Shown in pieces: positions 11,385-23,959 of a stretch of 64,000 nucleotides of DNA. The stretch lies in the NCBI GenBank assembly GCA_964017045.1, contig OZ024806.1, positions 25,655,503-25,719,502 on the forward strand. Direction: 5' to 3'. Numbering within the stretch: the first letter of the stretch is position 1; each line of letters opens with the position of its first letter. The notes beneath the pieces were generated by a model. That model was not told where the DNA came from, searched no databases, and saw only the letters and a list, made by a program, of their open reading frames with translations. Made by a program: the position numbers and the translations under genes. Source of the stretch: Omphiscola glabra (taxonomy: Eukaryota > Mollusca > Gastropoda > Lymnaeidae).

Positions 11385-12485
11385 CAGTTTGTCTAACTGG
11401 TCTAATTGGTCAAATCAACTTAACTGAAGCAACTTTAACATAATTGGTCTAACTGGTCTTATCAACTTATCCGAAGAAACTCCATTACCATTGGTCTAAT
11501 TGGTCTTATGAACTTTACTGAAGCAACTTTATCATAATTGGTCGAATCAACTTAATTGATGCAACTCTAACATAAGTGGTCTAATTGGTCAAATCAACTT
11601 AATTGATGCAACTTTAACATAATTGGTCTAACTGGTCTTATCAACTTATCCGAAGAAACTCCATTACCATTGGTCTAATTGGTCTTATGAACTTTACTGA
11701 AGCAACTTTATCATAATTGGTCGAATCAACTTAATTGATGCAACTGTAACATAAGTGGTCTAATTGGTCAAATCAACTTAACTGAAGCAACCTTAAACAT
11801 AATTGGTCTAACTGGTCTTATCAACTTATCCGAAGAAACTCCATTACCATTGGTCTAATTGGTCTTATGAACTTTACTGAAGCAACTTTATCATAATTGG
11901 TCGAATCAACTTAATTGATGCAACTCTAACATAAGTGGTCTAATTGGTCAAATCAACTTAATTGATGCAACTTTAACATAATTGGTCTAACTGGTCTTAT
12001 CAACTTATCCGAAGAAACTCCATTACCATTGGTCTAATTGGTCTTATGAACTTTACTGAAGCAACTTTATCATAATTGGTCGAATCAACTTAATTGATGC
12101 AACTCTAACATAAGTGGTCTAATTGGTCAAATCAACTTAACTGAAGCAACTTTAACATAATTGGTCTAACTGGTCTTATCAACTTATCCGAAGAAACTCC
12201 ATTACCATTGGTCTAATTGGTCTTATGAACTTTACTGAAGCAACTTTATCATAATTGGTCGAATCAACTTAACTGAAGCAACTCTAACATAAGTGGTCTA
12301 ACTGGTCTTATCAACTTATCCGAAGAAACTCCATTACCATTGGTCTAATTGGTCTTATGAACTTTACTGAAGCAACTTTATCATAATTGGTCGAATCAAC
12401 TTAATTGATGCAACTCTAACATAATTGGTCTAATTGGTCAAATCAACTTAACTGAAGCATCTCCATTACAGCTGGTCGAATTTGG
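11385..12485. repeat. Higher-order repeat, 179-bp period
   Basis: Units of about 45 bp built on TAATTGGTCTAACTGGTCTT are organised into a 179-180-bp higher-order unit. The marker CCGAAGAAACTCCATTACCA occurs at about 11471, 11650, 11830, 12009, 12188 and 12320, so the spacing is 179-180 bp and then 132 bp. The last period is shortened by one subunit. Relics of the subunit continue to about 12880. Confidence 0.92.
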
Positions 12486-12489
12486 TCAT

Positions 12490-13590
12490 GTGAATTTCAT
12501 AAAGAGCACATCAGACACAAGACAAACTGCTTGTCATCCCCTGCATTATGGTATCTTTACAGTCGTCTTGACTAAGTATTGCCATTGGAACAAATAGGCA
12601 AGCATGGGGGAGTGAAGCTGAAAAATAGGAAGGACGAGAGAGTGAGGCTGACGAACTGAGACACTCTTCCTCAGTTTAAAAAGAAAACACAGCTCAAGTT
12701 AAGGCGACTACTCCGGTCGAAGCCTCGACCATCTCCCCATGCAAAGGACGAACAGTTAAAAAAAAATAATTCTAGTTAACTTAAATGAATCAAATTCAAC
12801 AAAGTTGGTCTACTTGGTCTAGTCATCTTAACCGAATAAACTCCAACACATTTTGTCTATTTGGTCTGATCAACCTAAATGTAATTGAATCAATTTATAA
12901 AATTGAACAGTAAGTCCAGTCCATCATGGGTGACCAGACTTACTCTTTAATTAAACAAGTAACTACTTTAATAACGGCAAATTTCAAAATTTAATCATCT
13001 CATCTGTCAACCTTATCATCTTCTTCTTATTATTAAACAAGTAACTACTTTAATAACGGCTTCTCTCTCAAACTATAAACATCTTAACTATCAAACTTGA
13101 TATCATCTTCGTATCATTAAATACACCTTCTGCACCCTTTGACGACAACTTACTTAAAAGCAAAAGTAATGGTCAGCTATTAAATAAAAATTTCCCTTTC
13201 CCCAGACACCACCAAATGCAAAACAAAAATCATTAAAATGAACATACATTATAAATATTTTCCTGAGTTTAATCAATGTGATGTTAATAATTTTACGAAA
13301 CATTTTTAAAATCAATATATATTTTTTTTTCTTCTTCTTCCCGCCGTGATGTCTATACACTGAAGGTCTTGTCATGATGTACATTCCCTAAAGGTCCCGT
13401 CGTGATGTCTATACACTGTATGTCCGCTGCAGTCAAGATGTCCATCCACTGAAGGTCCGTTTAATGCAGTCTGTGCCAGTGGTGATGCCCATACACAGTT
13501 GGTCTATTTAATGCTGTGTGAATATCCACACCTTTCTCCTGATGTGGCCGTGTGTATCAATAGCCTTCTCACCATTTGGCTGTGTGTAGC
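12490..13590. other. Intergenic stretch, no gene seen
   Basis: Contains a short duplicated segment (AACAAGTAACTACTTTAATA at about 12955 and 13035) and decayed ACTGAAGGTC-type repeats at 13360-13510. No exon or transposon end was recognised. Confidence 0.4.
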
Positions 13591-13594
13591 CATT

Positions 13595-13830
13595 CCTTTC
13601 TCCTTACTTTGCTGGGCGCGTCTGAGGGTTGATATTTATAACATTGTAAAGACGAAATGACGTCTAGGTCATCTATGTTTTTATCACTATGTTCGTCTGA
13701 CAATTTGGTCGCTGATCCGAACATTCCAGACTCTACGCTCTAGACCTTACTTCCTCTCATAAAAAAATCTCTTTTCTTTCTGTCTTTTTGACATCAACCT
13801 TCACAGACAGGTCTGCTATGAACAGGGGCG
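13595..13830 (-). pseudogene. Decayed relic of the trypsin-like gene family
   Basis: The plus-strand text TTACTTTGCTGGGCGCGTC matches the segment around the PSKVWGEV codons of the intact genes (CCTTGCTGGGTGTGGCCGAG at about 34045). CTTACTTCCTCTCATAA and the later ACATCAACCTTCACAGACAG match the DLRG and VDVR..TV segments in the correct order. Frames are destroyed. It is the most decayed and left-most family member. Confidence 0.55.
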
Positions 13831-13949
13831 ATTCATCGCAGGTGACACTTTTTTCATTTTATGGATGACAGCATTTTCGGTCAACTGCAGAGTTTTGTTT
13901 GTTGAATGATATAGCAAGATGGTGGCCCGCCCGGGGAGGCACTAACACT

Positions 13950-14135
13950 ATCTACATATAGCATCTATCAGAGCCAAATTTAGTTAGTGCATAAATAAGA
14001 GCCACATTTGAACAGTGCATAAATAAGAGCCAAATTTGAGCAGTGCATCTACAGAGCCAAATTTGGGCAGTGCATCTATCAGAGCAAAATGTGTACAGTG
14101 CATCTATCAGAGCCAAATTTAGGCAGTGCATCCAT
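13950..14135. repeat. About 28-bp repeat, about 7 copies
   Basis: Consensus AGAGCCAAATTTGAGCAGTG followed by CATCTATC, with length variation between copies. Confidence 0.88.
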
Positions 14136-15067
14136 CAGGAGTTTGGGGTTGGTGTGAAAAAAATGGGGGAGGGGGGAGAACATCTATAAGCGCGCAAATT
14201 GGGCATTATGACAACCAGTGCCAAACAAAGTCAGACTTCATTTCCAGTTGTTGTATGCCTCAGGGTATTAATTTGGTCTCATCTTAGTTTTGTCCCCGTA
14301 GTGTCATAGTGATGAGCATAGTTTGGCACTTTTTCGCATAATGTAGTGTATTTCGGGGATCAGCCGAAATATACATATATTACGTGCTTACTTCAGACAT
14401 CTCATAACCTTTCAAACTTTGTGGACACAAATTAACAGGTATCCCCCATAACATATAACATATTCTATTCCCAGTGACCGACATTAACTAATATTCCACA
14501 ACTACCCCCATATAGTCTGTTCGTCATTTTCTGATAGTTTAATAGCACATTTCACTTTAATCAACGAATGGGGACATTTTCAATGCCGGTAAAGAATTAA
14601 CTCATCAGTTATAATACTTCACACTATAAAACACATTTTATTATTTTCCATTGTTCTATTTTCCACATAAACAATAAACAAGCCACAATTAAACATGGTA
14701 AAAACAGTGTTATCAAATGTTTATTTTATTTATATAAAGGAAAGCGAATGAACACATTTGTTAACAGTGGGCTATACTTGAAACTAAACAGTTTTGAATA
14801 TAACAAATTTGTGTAAACTTTTTTAAATAAAGTTTTTAAAATAAGATTAGATAATTTAGAAATGAAATGAAAATCCATTAAAAAAAATGTTTTTCCAATT
14901 TTTGTGATGAAATAGCTACGGGTATCGTTCCCGAAACTGTAGGTACGGGTGTTATGGAGAAGTATAGTTGAGCGTAGATGTGGCTGTCTACTACTACAAA
15001 AAACAGTGTATAACTTTTTATAGTTGTACAAATTGTACATAAATTACAGCATTTTTGGTTCACGTGA

Positions 15068-15948
15068 TCAATATGTGATGTACTCCCGACCAGTGGCACT
15101 ATAGTTCGTTCCCTCAGAGTTGACCCCACTGTGGACATTGCGGTCATAATAGAACCAGCCATTGTACCCCAGCTTGTGGACATGAGCTCCACTGCTGCCT
15201 ATACATGTAAATGTTGTATACGTGTACTAGGTCCAGTCAATCCCAGCAAGTACCTGTTTATCCGATGTCTTACCGACACCTGTTTAGGACATCCATGTGG
15301 ATGTGATGCTATGAATGTCAACTTGTTCTTATTCTTTTGACTCGTGTATTTTTTGTTGACTTTAAGCCACATTTCAGACCTGTGGCTCAACATCTTGTCC
15401 AGTTCATCCAGTAAATCTAGGTCACATGTCGTACATCCTAACTCACACCAGTCTTCCTCAATGTTTGCCTGCTGTGGCCAGTTGACTGTCCTGTCTGTCG
15501 TAGAATAATCTACAGGTTGTGTGTCTCGCCTCAAAGTCATAAAAAACCACGTGCGTGGCGGTGTACATCCTTACCTCCCCCCACACTTTGCTTGGTGTGT
15601 CCAAGTGTTGACACTGGTGACATTGACAGGTATCTTTGTTGTACTTCTCTGACCACAAATAATCCCAGTCCCTATACTCATGACGTCACTTCCTCTCATC
15701 TTATAAAACAGTGGTGTTTGGCCTAAATTCTGATATTTCTGTGCTGGTCTTTTTAACACCTACCCTGACAGTAAGGTCAGTTACAGCTCCGATGTACTCA
15801 ACGAGGTCATGGTAACCATCGGGCAGATAAATAATGTTAAAATCTTTTACAGGTACAAACTGTGCGTGACCTGGATTCTTCTTGCAGCCAACAAGATGTT
15901 CGTGTAAAACTGCTTCTCCTTCTTCTGATACATGAGTTTCATGTGTTC
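15068..15948 (-). pseudogene. Trypsin-like family pseudogene (exon 3, full length, frameshifted)
   Basis: The homologue of the entire third exon of the intact genes runs from a GTGAG acceptor at 15949 to a TGA at 15068. The order is HETHVSEEGEAVLHEHLVG, a GTGI core, the knuckle CQCHQCQH, YTATHVVF (catalytic His context), CTTCDLDLLDEL (Asp context), ASHPHGCPKQVSV and CIGSSGAHV (Ser context, with Pro changed to Ile). It ends HSGVNSEGTNYSATG. At least three frame changes (near VLYKMRG, after LFYDRQDS and before GSSGA) break it. I found no matching exons 1 and 2. The knuckle and the triad contexts persist despite the frameshifts, so inactivation looks fairly recent. Confidence 0.85.
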
Positions 15949-16059
15949 CTCACGGAGTTATATAAATAAGTACATTTTAAATAATGTGGTAACTAAATTA
16001 TTCTTAGCAATTTCACGTTAGTACATTATAAGCCTTCCTATATATTATTTGTAGAAAAA

Positions 16060-16365
16060 AAAGTTTGAGACAAAAATGTTGTATTACATACTTCTGTAGA
16101 AACGACATTTTTGAGTCAAATAATGTTTGAATCACATACATCAATGGAAATGACAGTTTTTGTAGAAAAAGAAAGTTCCATTACATACATCAATAGAATT
16201 GACAGTTTTTGAGACAAAAAATGTTGATTACATATATCAATAGACATCACAGTTTTTAAGACAAAGCATGTTGTATTATATACATAAATAATTTTTTTAG
16301 ACAAAACTGTTTTATTACGTACATCAATAGAATAGGATGTATCTTTTGTACGCACACACATCAAT
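16060..16365. repeat. Degenerate repeat (ACATACATCAATAGA)
   Basis: About six units of 45-60 bp, each with TTACATACATCAATAG and GACAGTTTTTGAGACAAA. It lies upstream (on the minus strand) of the 15068-15948 pseudogene. The minus-strand frame across it is repeat-derived. Confidence 0.75.
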
Positions 16366-16482
16366 TAGAGCTATAACAGCAGCGAATTACAATAGAAAAG
16401 GCTTGATTAATTTTTTTTGGTCTTTTTACAGATTTATTTAAAGCTGTCACATGTTCCATCATCATCTGTTCCATCGTCTATA

Positions 16483-17290
16483 TATTATTATTATTATTAT
16501 TATTATGGGTAGTTTTCTATAGCGTGGTACCCCAGCCTAGGGCTGGGCTCACCACGCTGTACATGCAAATTAAAATGAACTTAAAAAATATAAATTAAAA
16601 ACCAACCATTCCATAACAATTTACATGTGAAGCCATGGACGGCACTCAGCAGCATCGTTTAACTTTCAGAGGGGGAATCAGTCAGGATAGTAAAGTTTAA
16701 AGAGGTGTGTTTTGAGTGCAGTTTTGAAGGCTGTGATGGTTGATATATTTCTGATGTGTAGTGGAAGAGAATTCCATTGTTTGGGGGCACAGTAAGAGAA
16801 AGATCTTTCACCGTATGTTTTTGTGCGAGTCTTAGGGACAGAAAGAATACGATCGTCTGCGGAGGAGCGAAGCTGTCAAAGGGGTGAATAGACAGAGAGA
16901 ATTTCGGTTAGATATGAAGGGCAGGAATTCGAGAAAAAGTGGTGGCACAGAACAGAGAGTTTATAATCAATCCGTGCTTGTACAGGGAGCCAATGAAGTG
17001 AATGAAGAAGTGGTGTGACGTGATCACGTTTTTTTGCCTTTAAAACTAGCCTAGCAGCTGAGTTTTGAACCTTTTGTAATCTTTCCAAGAAGTGTTTTGG
17101 TGAGCCTGACAGAAGAGAGTTGCAGTAGTCAAGACGAGAGAGAACAAGAGCACAGACTAAGGTTTTTGTTGCACTAACTGTGAGGTAGTGGCGGATGGAG
17201 CTGATCTGACGGATAGCAGTGTATGCAGAGCGACAAATGTGAGATATATGTTTATCTAGAGACATGTTGTTAGACAGAATATAACCAAGA
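16483..17290 (-). mobile_element. LINE 3'-end fragment with RT C-terminus
   Basis: Bounded by a TATTATTATT tail at 16483. The minus-strand frame 16876-17265 gives 129 residues: SLDKHISHICRSAYTAIRQI, LVCALVLSRLDYCNSLL, QNSAARLVL and LHSLHWLPV. This is the thumb/C-terminal region of a Jockey/I-type LINE reverse transcriptase. It then frameshifts into the SYCAPKQWN tail seen in the sister copies. Longest of the three copies of this family here; not functional. Confidence 0.9.
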
Positions 17291-17929
17291 TTCCTAGTTG
17301 AGTATGTAAACTGTATGCGTCATTTTTTACATCATCTATATGACCGTCACCTGTAATATATTTTTAAAATTATTGATTAAAATGAATGTTTAATTAAAAG
17401 ACGTTGTTTTGTTTAAAAAAGGGCCATGTATCTGGTACATAGCAATTCCCTTTGCCCCATATACACTACGAAACCTCACTCTGATTTTATCTCTCTATTT
17501 ATCTCCTTCTTTCATAGAATAGTTATCGCCATCTGTCCTGATCAATAAAAAATTAGTTTTTAAAAGTGGAATATATTTTCTTCCACGCTTAGCAAACACA
17601 TATTTTGCCAGTATTTCCCTTATTTTGCAAGTCTTTCTCTCCCTTGGTTTGGCAGTATTTCTCGACCTTATTTTACTAGTCTTTATCTCCCGTATTTTTC
17701 CATTCCTTCTCTCCCTTATTTTACCAGTCTTTACCTCCCCGATGTTGCTAGTGTTACTGTACCTTTCTCTCCTTAATTTTGCCCGTCGTTATCTCCCTTA
17801 TTATTTTCGGGAGAACACAGCGAGTAGATTGCTTCCATTACAGATCATCGTCACTGCAATGGTTTTATGACGTCGATACCATGGTTTGGATGATACGGTT
17901 TGGGAGACGTCATTGTTTATGGTTCCTGG

Positions 17930-18331
<402 letters not shown>

Positions 18332-18339
18332 CTAAAATC

Positions 18340-20490
18340 TTAACCCATCTCTATTTAAAAATTAAATTTTCACTTATGTAAAATGATTGTGCTGCGTTTG
18401 GCAAAATGAAAGTATCGTACTACTCCCTCCCCCCGTCACAGAGTTTACAAAAAAAAAATCATCCACTGAATTGTAATTGACTTACTTGCGCAAAAATAAT
18501 GTTTTTGCATTTCATATGCTTTGTTCTTAATTGGATGAGTGATAAGTGAATTAGTGAATGCTATTTGGCTATGTATTTTTTGTTGCATCAATTGAATTAA
18601 ACTGCATTTTATATTAAACTTATTTTAAAGGTTAAGTTTTTACTAGTTTATAAATTTCATAAAAGTATAATTTGGAATGAATAAAAAGTAAAAACTTATT
18701 AAATGTTAAAAATACAAAGCTAAATTTGTATTTAATTTTTGCAGTTTAAAAAGCAAACAATTCTATTTATAAATGTTAATCTTAAGAAGGTGGAAATACA
18801 TTTTTAGTCTTGTCACGCTCTTTTATTAAATCAGAGAACTTTTACCTTTAGCTAAATAGGCAATTCGCGATGTAACGTAATTTGCGTGATTATTTAGAAA
18901 AGAATTTTTTTAAATTTTATTTGGCATATTAACTAATAAATGGGATTATTATAAATTCATTGTGCATAATTTTTTTATTTATTTTTTTTCATAACTTTCA
19001 AATGCATATAAAATGCTTTAGTTAGTTCCGTAGTTGTTACTTTAAATATATCTGTAATTTTAAATAATACTACTTAAACTTTTACTAAGAAATAAGCGGA
19101 TATATAATATTTTTTTTGCAAATTAAAATCTATTCTATTTCCGTAAAATATTATAAAATAACTATGATTGTTTTTAACAATCCGAACGTATCTAAATCTT
19201 TCCGGTCTTCTATAATACTTCTCTCCACCAGCGATTCCAATAATTTTTTCCCTCCCGCACTCCTTGATTAGTCTATTAAATTATCATACCCCATTCCTTT
19301 ATTTTTCCCTGTGACCCCCAAACAACAAGAATGAAACTATGGATAAAAAATAATAAAATTAAGCTAATAACTTTAATAGGCTGCTTTTTTGGCGGGTCTA
19401 TTTTACTGGGGGGGGGGGGGGTTCAGGGTTTTCAGTAAATATAAAATTTACAATTATGTATATATATATTTTTTTTATATTTTAAATGATTCAATGAGGT
19501 TTGATAATTAATAATTTTAATATCATCATTGAGCTTGTTTCGTGAATATTATTTTTTAAGGCAGGTGGTAATGAAGACATAGCTTTAAACAAGGCGATAA
19601 GTCAAGCTTTTTTTGCGCTCCTGCATTTGATATCACCGACACATTTTATATATTAAAGAAATCGAAGGAAATCAAGGAGTGTTGCAATTTAGTACTAGTT
19701 TAGTGTAACAGACCAAAATGTGTTAGATTTAGTGGTCAGTGACGGCTTTGAATAGAAAGATATACAAATTCATTTGTTCCTCAATTTCGTCCGACTTTAC
19801 CAAGGTGCTCCCCCCCCCCCAGCTGTAGTACAATAACATACCTGTGATCACACTACAACTCATTATTGTCACCAAGGAAGTGTGGTCGAACTGAAAGATA
19901 TACAAAATACATTTGTTTCCCCATCTTGTCGGGATTTAAAAAAATATCTGATGGTTGATTTTTTCTGTGACCTTTTTTTCCGCTCACCAGAATCCGACCA
20001 CACCTTCCCATCTCTACTTACTTATTCCATATTTCACTATTGTTAACTTTTTGAACCAAATCAAAGTTTCGGGAAATTCTAAACTTTTCATCATGACAAT
20101 ATCCTTCACAATAGAAACATACTAAAGTTATACCAACTAAGTTATGCAATTTATTGATTTACAATATCAAATACAAACATATCATAAATAGACGAAGCAA
20201 CAACATTATTTATAAATATTTATTTTATCTTAGGAAAAGCATTGACAAAAATATTTTGTACATTAGCAGCAACTGTTGTTAATGCAGCGTCTTATAGCTT
20301 TTTACATTCAATGTTTAAAACTTAGCAATACATAAAATGCAAAACGAAAAGATTGTTGTTAATGAAGATAGGGGTGTTTATGGGGCGTGGTTGGGGGGCG
20401 TTGTTATCTACTACAAAAATAAACGTTTGCTAAGCTTAACTATAATTATATAATGTATTTACATATAACCAGTGTGGCATTGTTTGTTGA
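18340..20490. other. AT-rich intergenic stretch, no gene seen
   Basis: More than 2 kb of very AT-rich sequence with a G run at about 19408 and a C run near 19810. I see no exon, RNA gene or element ends. Confidence 0.4.
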
Positions 20491-20493
20491 CCA

Positions 20494-20930
20494 TTATTGA
20501 TATGAGAGATAGTCATGACTGATAAGACTGAAGTTTTTTCCTTCGGTGTTGACACCACTGTGAACATGCCTTTCATAAGAGAACCACGCCTCATATCCGA
20601 GGGAGTGGACATAAGCCCCACTACTGCCTGGGCATGTACACGTTGTGTACGTGAACTTTGTACTATTTTACCCTACATTGTACCTTTTTAACCAATTTCC
20701 CACAGAGACCTGTTTAGGACATCCATGTGGATGTGATACTATGAATGACAACTTGTCCTTATCTCTAGAACTCCTGTATTTGTTGTTAACTTTCTTCCAT
20801 AAATCACGCCAGTGTATCCTCATCTTTTCCAGTTTATCCAGTAAATCTACGTCACATGTCACACATTTCAACATACACCTGTCTTCCTCAATGCTGGCAT
20901 AAGCCACCAAGCAGTCATCAAGAATGACCG
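20494..20930 (-). pseudogene. Trypsin-like family pseudogene, 5'-truncated, one in-frame stop
   Basis: Homology begins near TVILDDC, aligning with VTLDDW of the intact gene, and continues in a single frame to the TAA at 20494. It contains IEEDRCMLKCVTCDVDLL (Asp context), FIVSHPHGCPKQVSVG, CPGSSGAYV (Ser context) and HVHSGVNTEG. One TAA (20668-20670) after the RYNVG codons is the only interruption; there is no frameshift. The half with the knuckle and the catalytic His is absent upstream, where unrelated sequence begins. A recent truncated duplicate is the best explanation. Confidence 0.85.
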
Positions 20931-21015
20931 TATTAAAATAGGTTAACTTAGTTAAGTTACGATAATTTCTTATGTAAATGTATGCGTAGCATATCCCATT
21001 ATTTGGGTTAAATCT

Positions 21016-21396
21016 CTATAAGGGAATTACATTTTCCATAGAAGATACGGTATTCAATTTAAGGGAACTAAAAGTGAAAATATAAATTATTTCTAACATA
21101 TAATATTTTACATTATTCACAACTAAAGGATAAAAGGATAAAACGTAACGAAAATTCTCCGGCAAAGGCTTAATTTGTTTGCCTTGTGATTCTATAAATA
21201 TCATCTTCGAAGTAGGGCCAATTATTCCACTACAATGTACGTCTTGTAGCATAGTGGAAAATATCACTAATATTTCTGGAATATTAATTATACACATTAG
21301 CTGGCTAGAAAATTGTTCTTTTACAACGCTTTCAAGGACCTTTGATGAAATATTTCCTGACAATGTATTTGTTGTGTGGCTAGTTAAAATCTCCAC
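21016..21396 (-). CDS. Unrecognised 126-codon open frame
   Basis: I do not recognise this frame. Its composition is varied and not repeat-derived (for example KVLESVVKEQFSSQLMCII, LQDVHCSGIIGPTSKMIF), and it runs without a stop through AT-rich DNA, which makes chance less likely. No signal peptide or known motif is visible. It sits just upstream of the truncated trypsin-like pseudogene on the same strand and may be part of whatever sequence the truncation joined to, or a transposon-derived fragment. Confidence 0.22.
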   Translation of the reverse strand: MEILTSHTTNTLSGNISSKVLESVVKEQFSSQLMCIINIPEILVIFSTMLQDVHCSGIIGPTSKMIFIESQGKQIKPLPENFRYVLSFYPLVVNNVKYYMLEIIYIFTFSSLKLNTVSSMENVIPL

Positions 21397-21659
21397 ATCC
21401 TTAAGTGTTTAAATTATATTGTATTCTTGTGATAATTTATTCTTCACAAACATTTGTTACGTATCACATGGTTGTCATCAATTTGTAAAAAAAGAGGACC
21501 ACGCTATGTGTCCTGTATTTTTCCCGAGGAATATTAAACTTTCTGGGAAGGGAATGTCTCTTCACCCATGACGGAAGTGTGATTTTTATGTTCAGAATTA
21601 TTTTGGTATTACGGTTGAATAATTCCTTTCAATAAAGTTATGAAAGCAGTAGATCGTTT

Positions 21660-21760
21660 TTGTTGCTCCAGAATCCGACACCCTTTCAATGTGTCCTGCC
21701 TAGGGCAATCTGCCTTTTTTTTATATTGTTGTGACTATGGATGGGTATTTGTACAATTGA
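21660..21760 (-). mobile_element. LINE fragment
   Basis: CCTTTCAATGTGTCCTGCC and the following 70 bp match the LINE tail at 2380-2450 (CCTTTCAATATGTCCTGCC, then TTTGTACAAT). Only about 100 bp remain. Confidence 0.6.
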
Positions 21761-22949
21761 TATAGCTCTTGGTTTGTACGGATTCCCAAAACAAAATTGT
21801 CTATCATCGGGTCATATATTTAGCAGGTTCTCTGCTTTTCTGGTAGGAACCAAGTCTCACTACTGGTCTTGTGATAGTGGTGTATACTGCCTTTTTTGTT
21901 CCCTTAGCGAGATTTTTGCTTTGAAGTAGCTTTTGTAAATTGAAATAAAAACGGTTGCATGCTGTTATTCTTTCTTGCGGGAAATATGATTCCACTGATT
22001 TCACGAAATAAAATTACAGAGAAGTTCGCCAAGTGAGATTCTAAAGAAAATATCTCAAGCGTATTTGGTTGCCTAATATTTTTTAATGTTTTTTTTTTTC
22101 TCAAACAGTTGGTGAAATAAAAATTCAGTCTAAAAACGGGTGGGTCATCATAATATTAACATAGTTGACGGTTTGATAAACATTTGCGATGGCGAGTCTT
22201 GGTGGGATCGCACTAATGCTGATTCGTAGAAAGTGCATTATTTATATGCAGGTCTTGTCGAATTGTCAGCCTTAACCTCCATAATCGGTATTTCGTTTTA
22301 TAAATATTAGATTTTAATACAATATAAAAGAATTAAAAATGTATATAAATAAATTATATTTAAAATCTTTGTTTTTACAGTTTTAAAAGTTTAATTTTTG
22401 ATCGTGGCATTCATCGCCAAAATGTAGTTCCTAAACACTCTCAGACACTGCACGAACAGGTAATTCCCCAAAACGCTTTTGCATTAGATCTAAATAAAAC
22501 AATGTCATTCGCTATCACTTTTTTTTTTTTTTAACAATTGAATACCTTCGTGCTAAAAGTAAAATTCTCATTAATAAGTAAGGTTTATGACTGTTGGTTA
22601 GCGCTAAAGAATTAATGCTCCTGTTTGCCTGATCAAAGTGTTATGAAAGGGTTTTTAAACAGTACCTTGCGCTGATTAAACATGTCAAATAGTCGAACCA
22701 ATGCAAGAAGCAGTCGATCTGTGTGATGATCCGAATATTTCAGGCAAAACTAGTTGTAGGATTCGATTCTAAATACTTGAAAGCTTTGTAAAACTAACAA
22801 TCAATCGATCCAGATGGTGCGAAGGGGGAAACCGTACAAGGTTGCTCTTTTAGGTTTAATATAACATAAAAGTTAAAAGATGCGTACGTCTAAAAGTTCT
22901 ACTGGACATTCCCTACCCCCTCCATTCCTTAAACTACGCACAGGAAACA

Positions 22950-23955
22950 AAATGTCTGAAATAAACAAGGACATTAATGAACTACCCGAGAAACTGACAT
23001 CCCAAGCAAGACTGCTCGCAGATGACACAGCGGTATATCCGACAGATCCGACCAGGACCAGCTACAACAGGATCTCAATCTGTTGGATGAGTGGGAGGCA
23101 AGCTGGGACATGGAATTTCATCCGGCCAAGTGCAAGACACTGTCAGTATTTAGAAGTTGCACTCCCCTACACTACCCCATGAATTGCATGGCCATTTACT
23201 TGAGTCAGTTTCCTCCCTAAGGTACCTGGGTGTTACCATTCAGAGAGAGGTTCGCTGGGACGAGCATATTAACAATGTGTGCAACCAGGCAAACTAGACT
23301 TTGGGGTTCTTAAGGCGTAATCTAAAGATCAGCAACTCAGGTGTGAAAGAAAGAGCCTATAATGCCTTTGTATGGCCACTTTTAGATTATGCATCTTCGG
23401 TTTGGGACCCATTCACCCAGAAGAGCATCGACAGGTTGGAAGCAGTACAGCGACGCGCAGCACGCTTTTTCCTGAACCGCTACAGGAATACATCTAGTGT
23501 TGGCAGCATGCTGGAAACACTAGGCTGGTCACTATTGGAGGAACGACGACGACTATCCAGGCTCTCCATGATTTACAAGATAAATAATGGGGCTAGTCCA
23601 CTGCTCTTGCATTAAACAGAAACTCGTCCCTCTCCCCCATAGACAGCGATGAGGCCATGACAGGCAGTTCCGGTTCATACCAGCGAGAAGCCAGTACAGG
23701 AACTGCTCATTCCTGCCAAAGACAATCAAGGACTGGAACAAGCTTTCAAAAAGAACAGTTGAGCCGACAACACTTGACTCATTTGCGTCTATTGCCTCAG
23801 GCCGTCCAACTCCCAGTGTATGGTACCCTCACTCAGTTACTCTTGTAACCAGTGAAATGTCCTCATCAACTCCAGGCACAGAAACATTGCAAATCCCATC
23901 TACATTCATAGGAGCCATAATGATCAATAAATTGATCGTGGGCCCTTAATATATA
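22950..23955 (+). mobile_element. LINE reverse-transcriptase fragment
   Basis: The plus strand carries LLADDTAVY, the (Y/L)ADD catalytic box of reverse transcriptase, then (after a frame change) DEWEASWDMEFHPAKCKT and YLGVTIQREVRWDEHI. A 104-codon frame at 23301-23615 follows, with SNSGVKERAYNAFVWPLLDY, AVQRRAARF and ETLGWSLLEERR. These are the standard order of palm, thumb and C-terminal segments in Jockey/CR1-like LINEs. It ends near a GAAGAAGAAG tail at about 23965. Several frameshifts and stops make it inactive. Confidence 0.9.
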
Positions 23956-23959
23956 GAAG

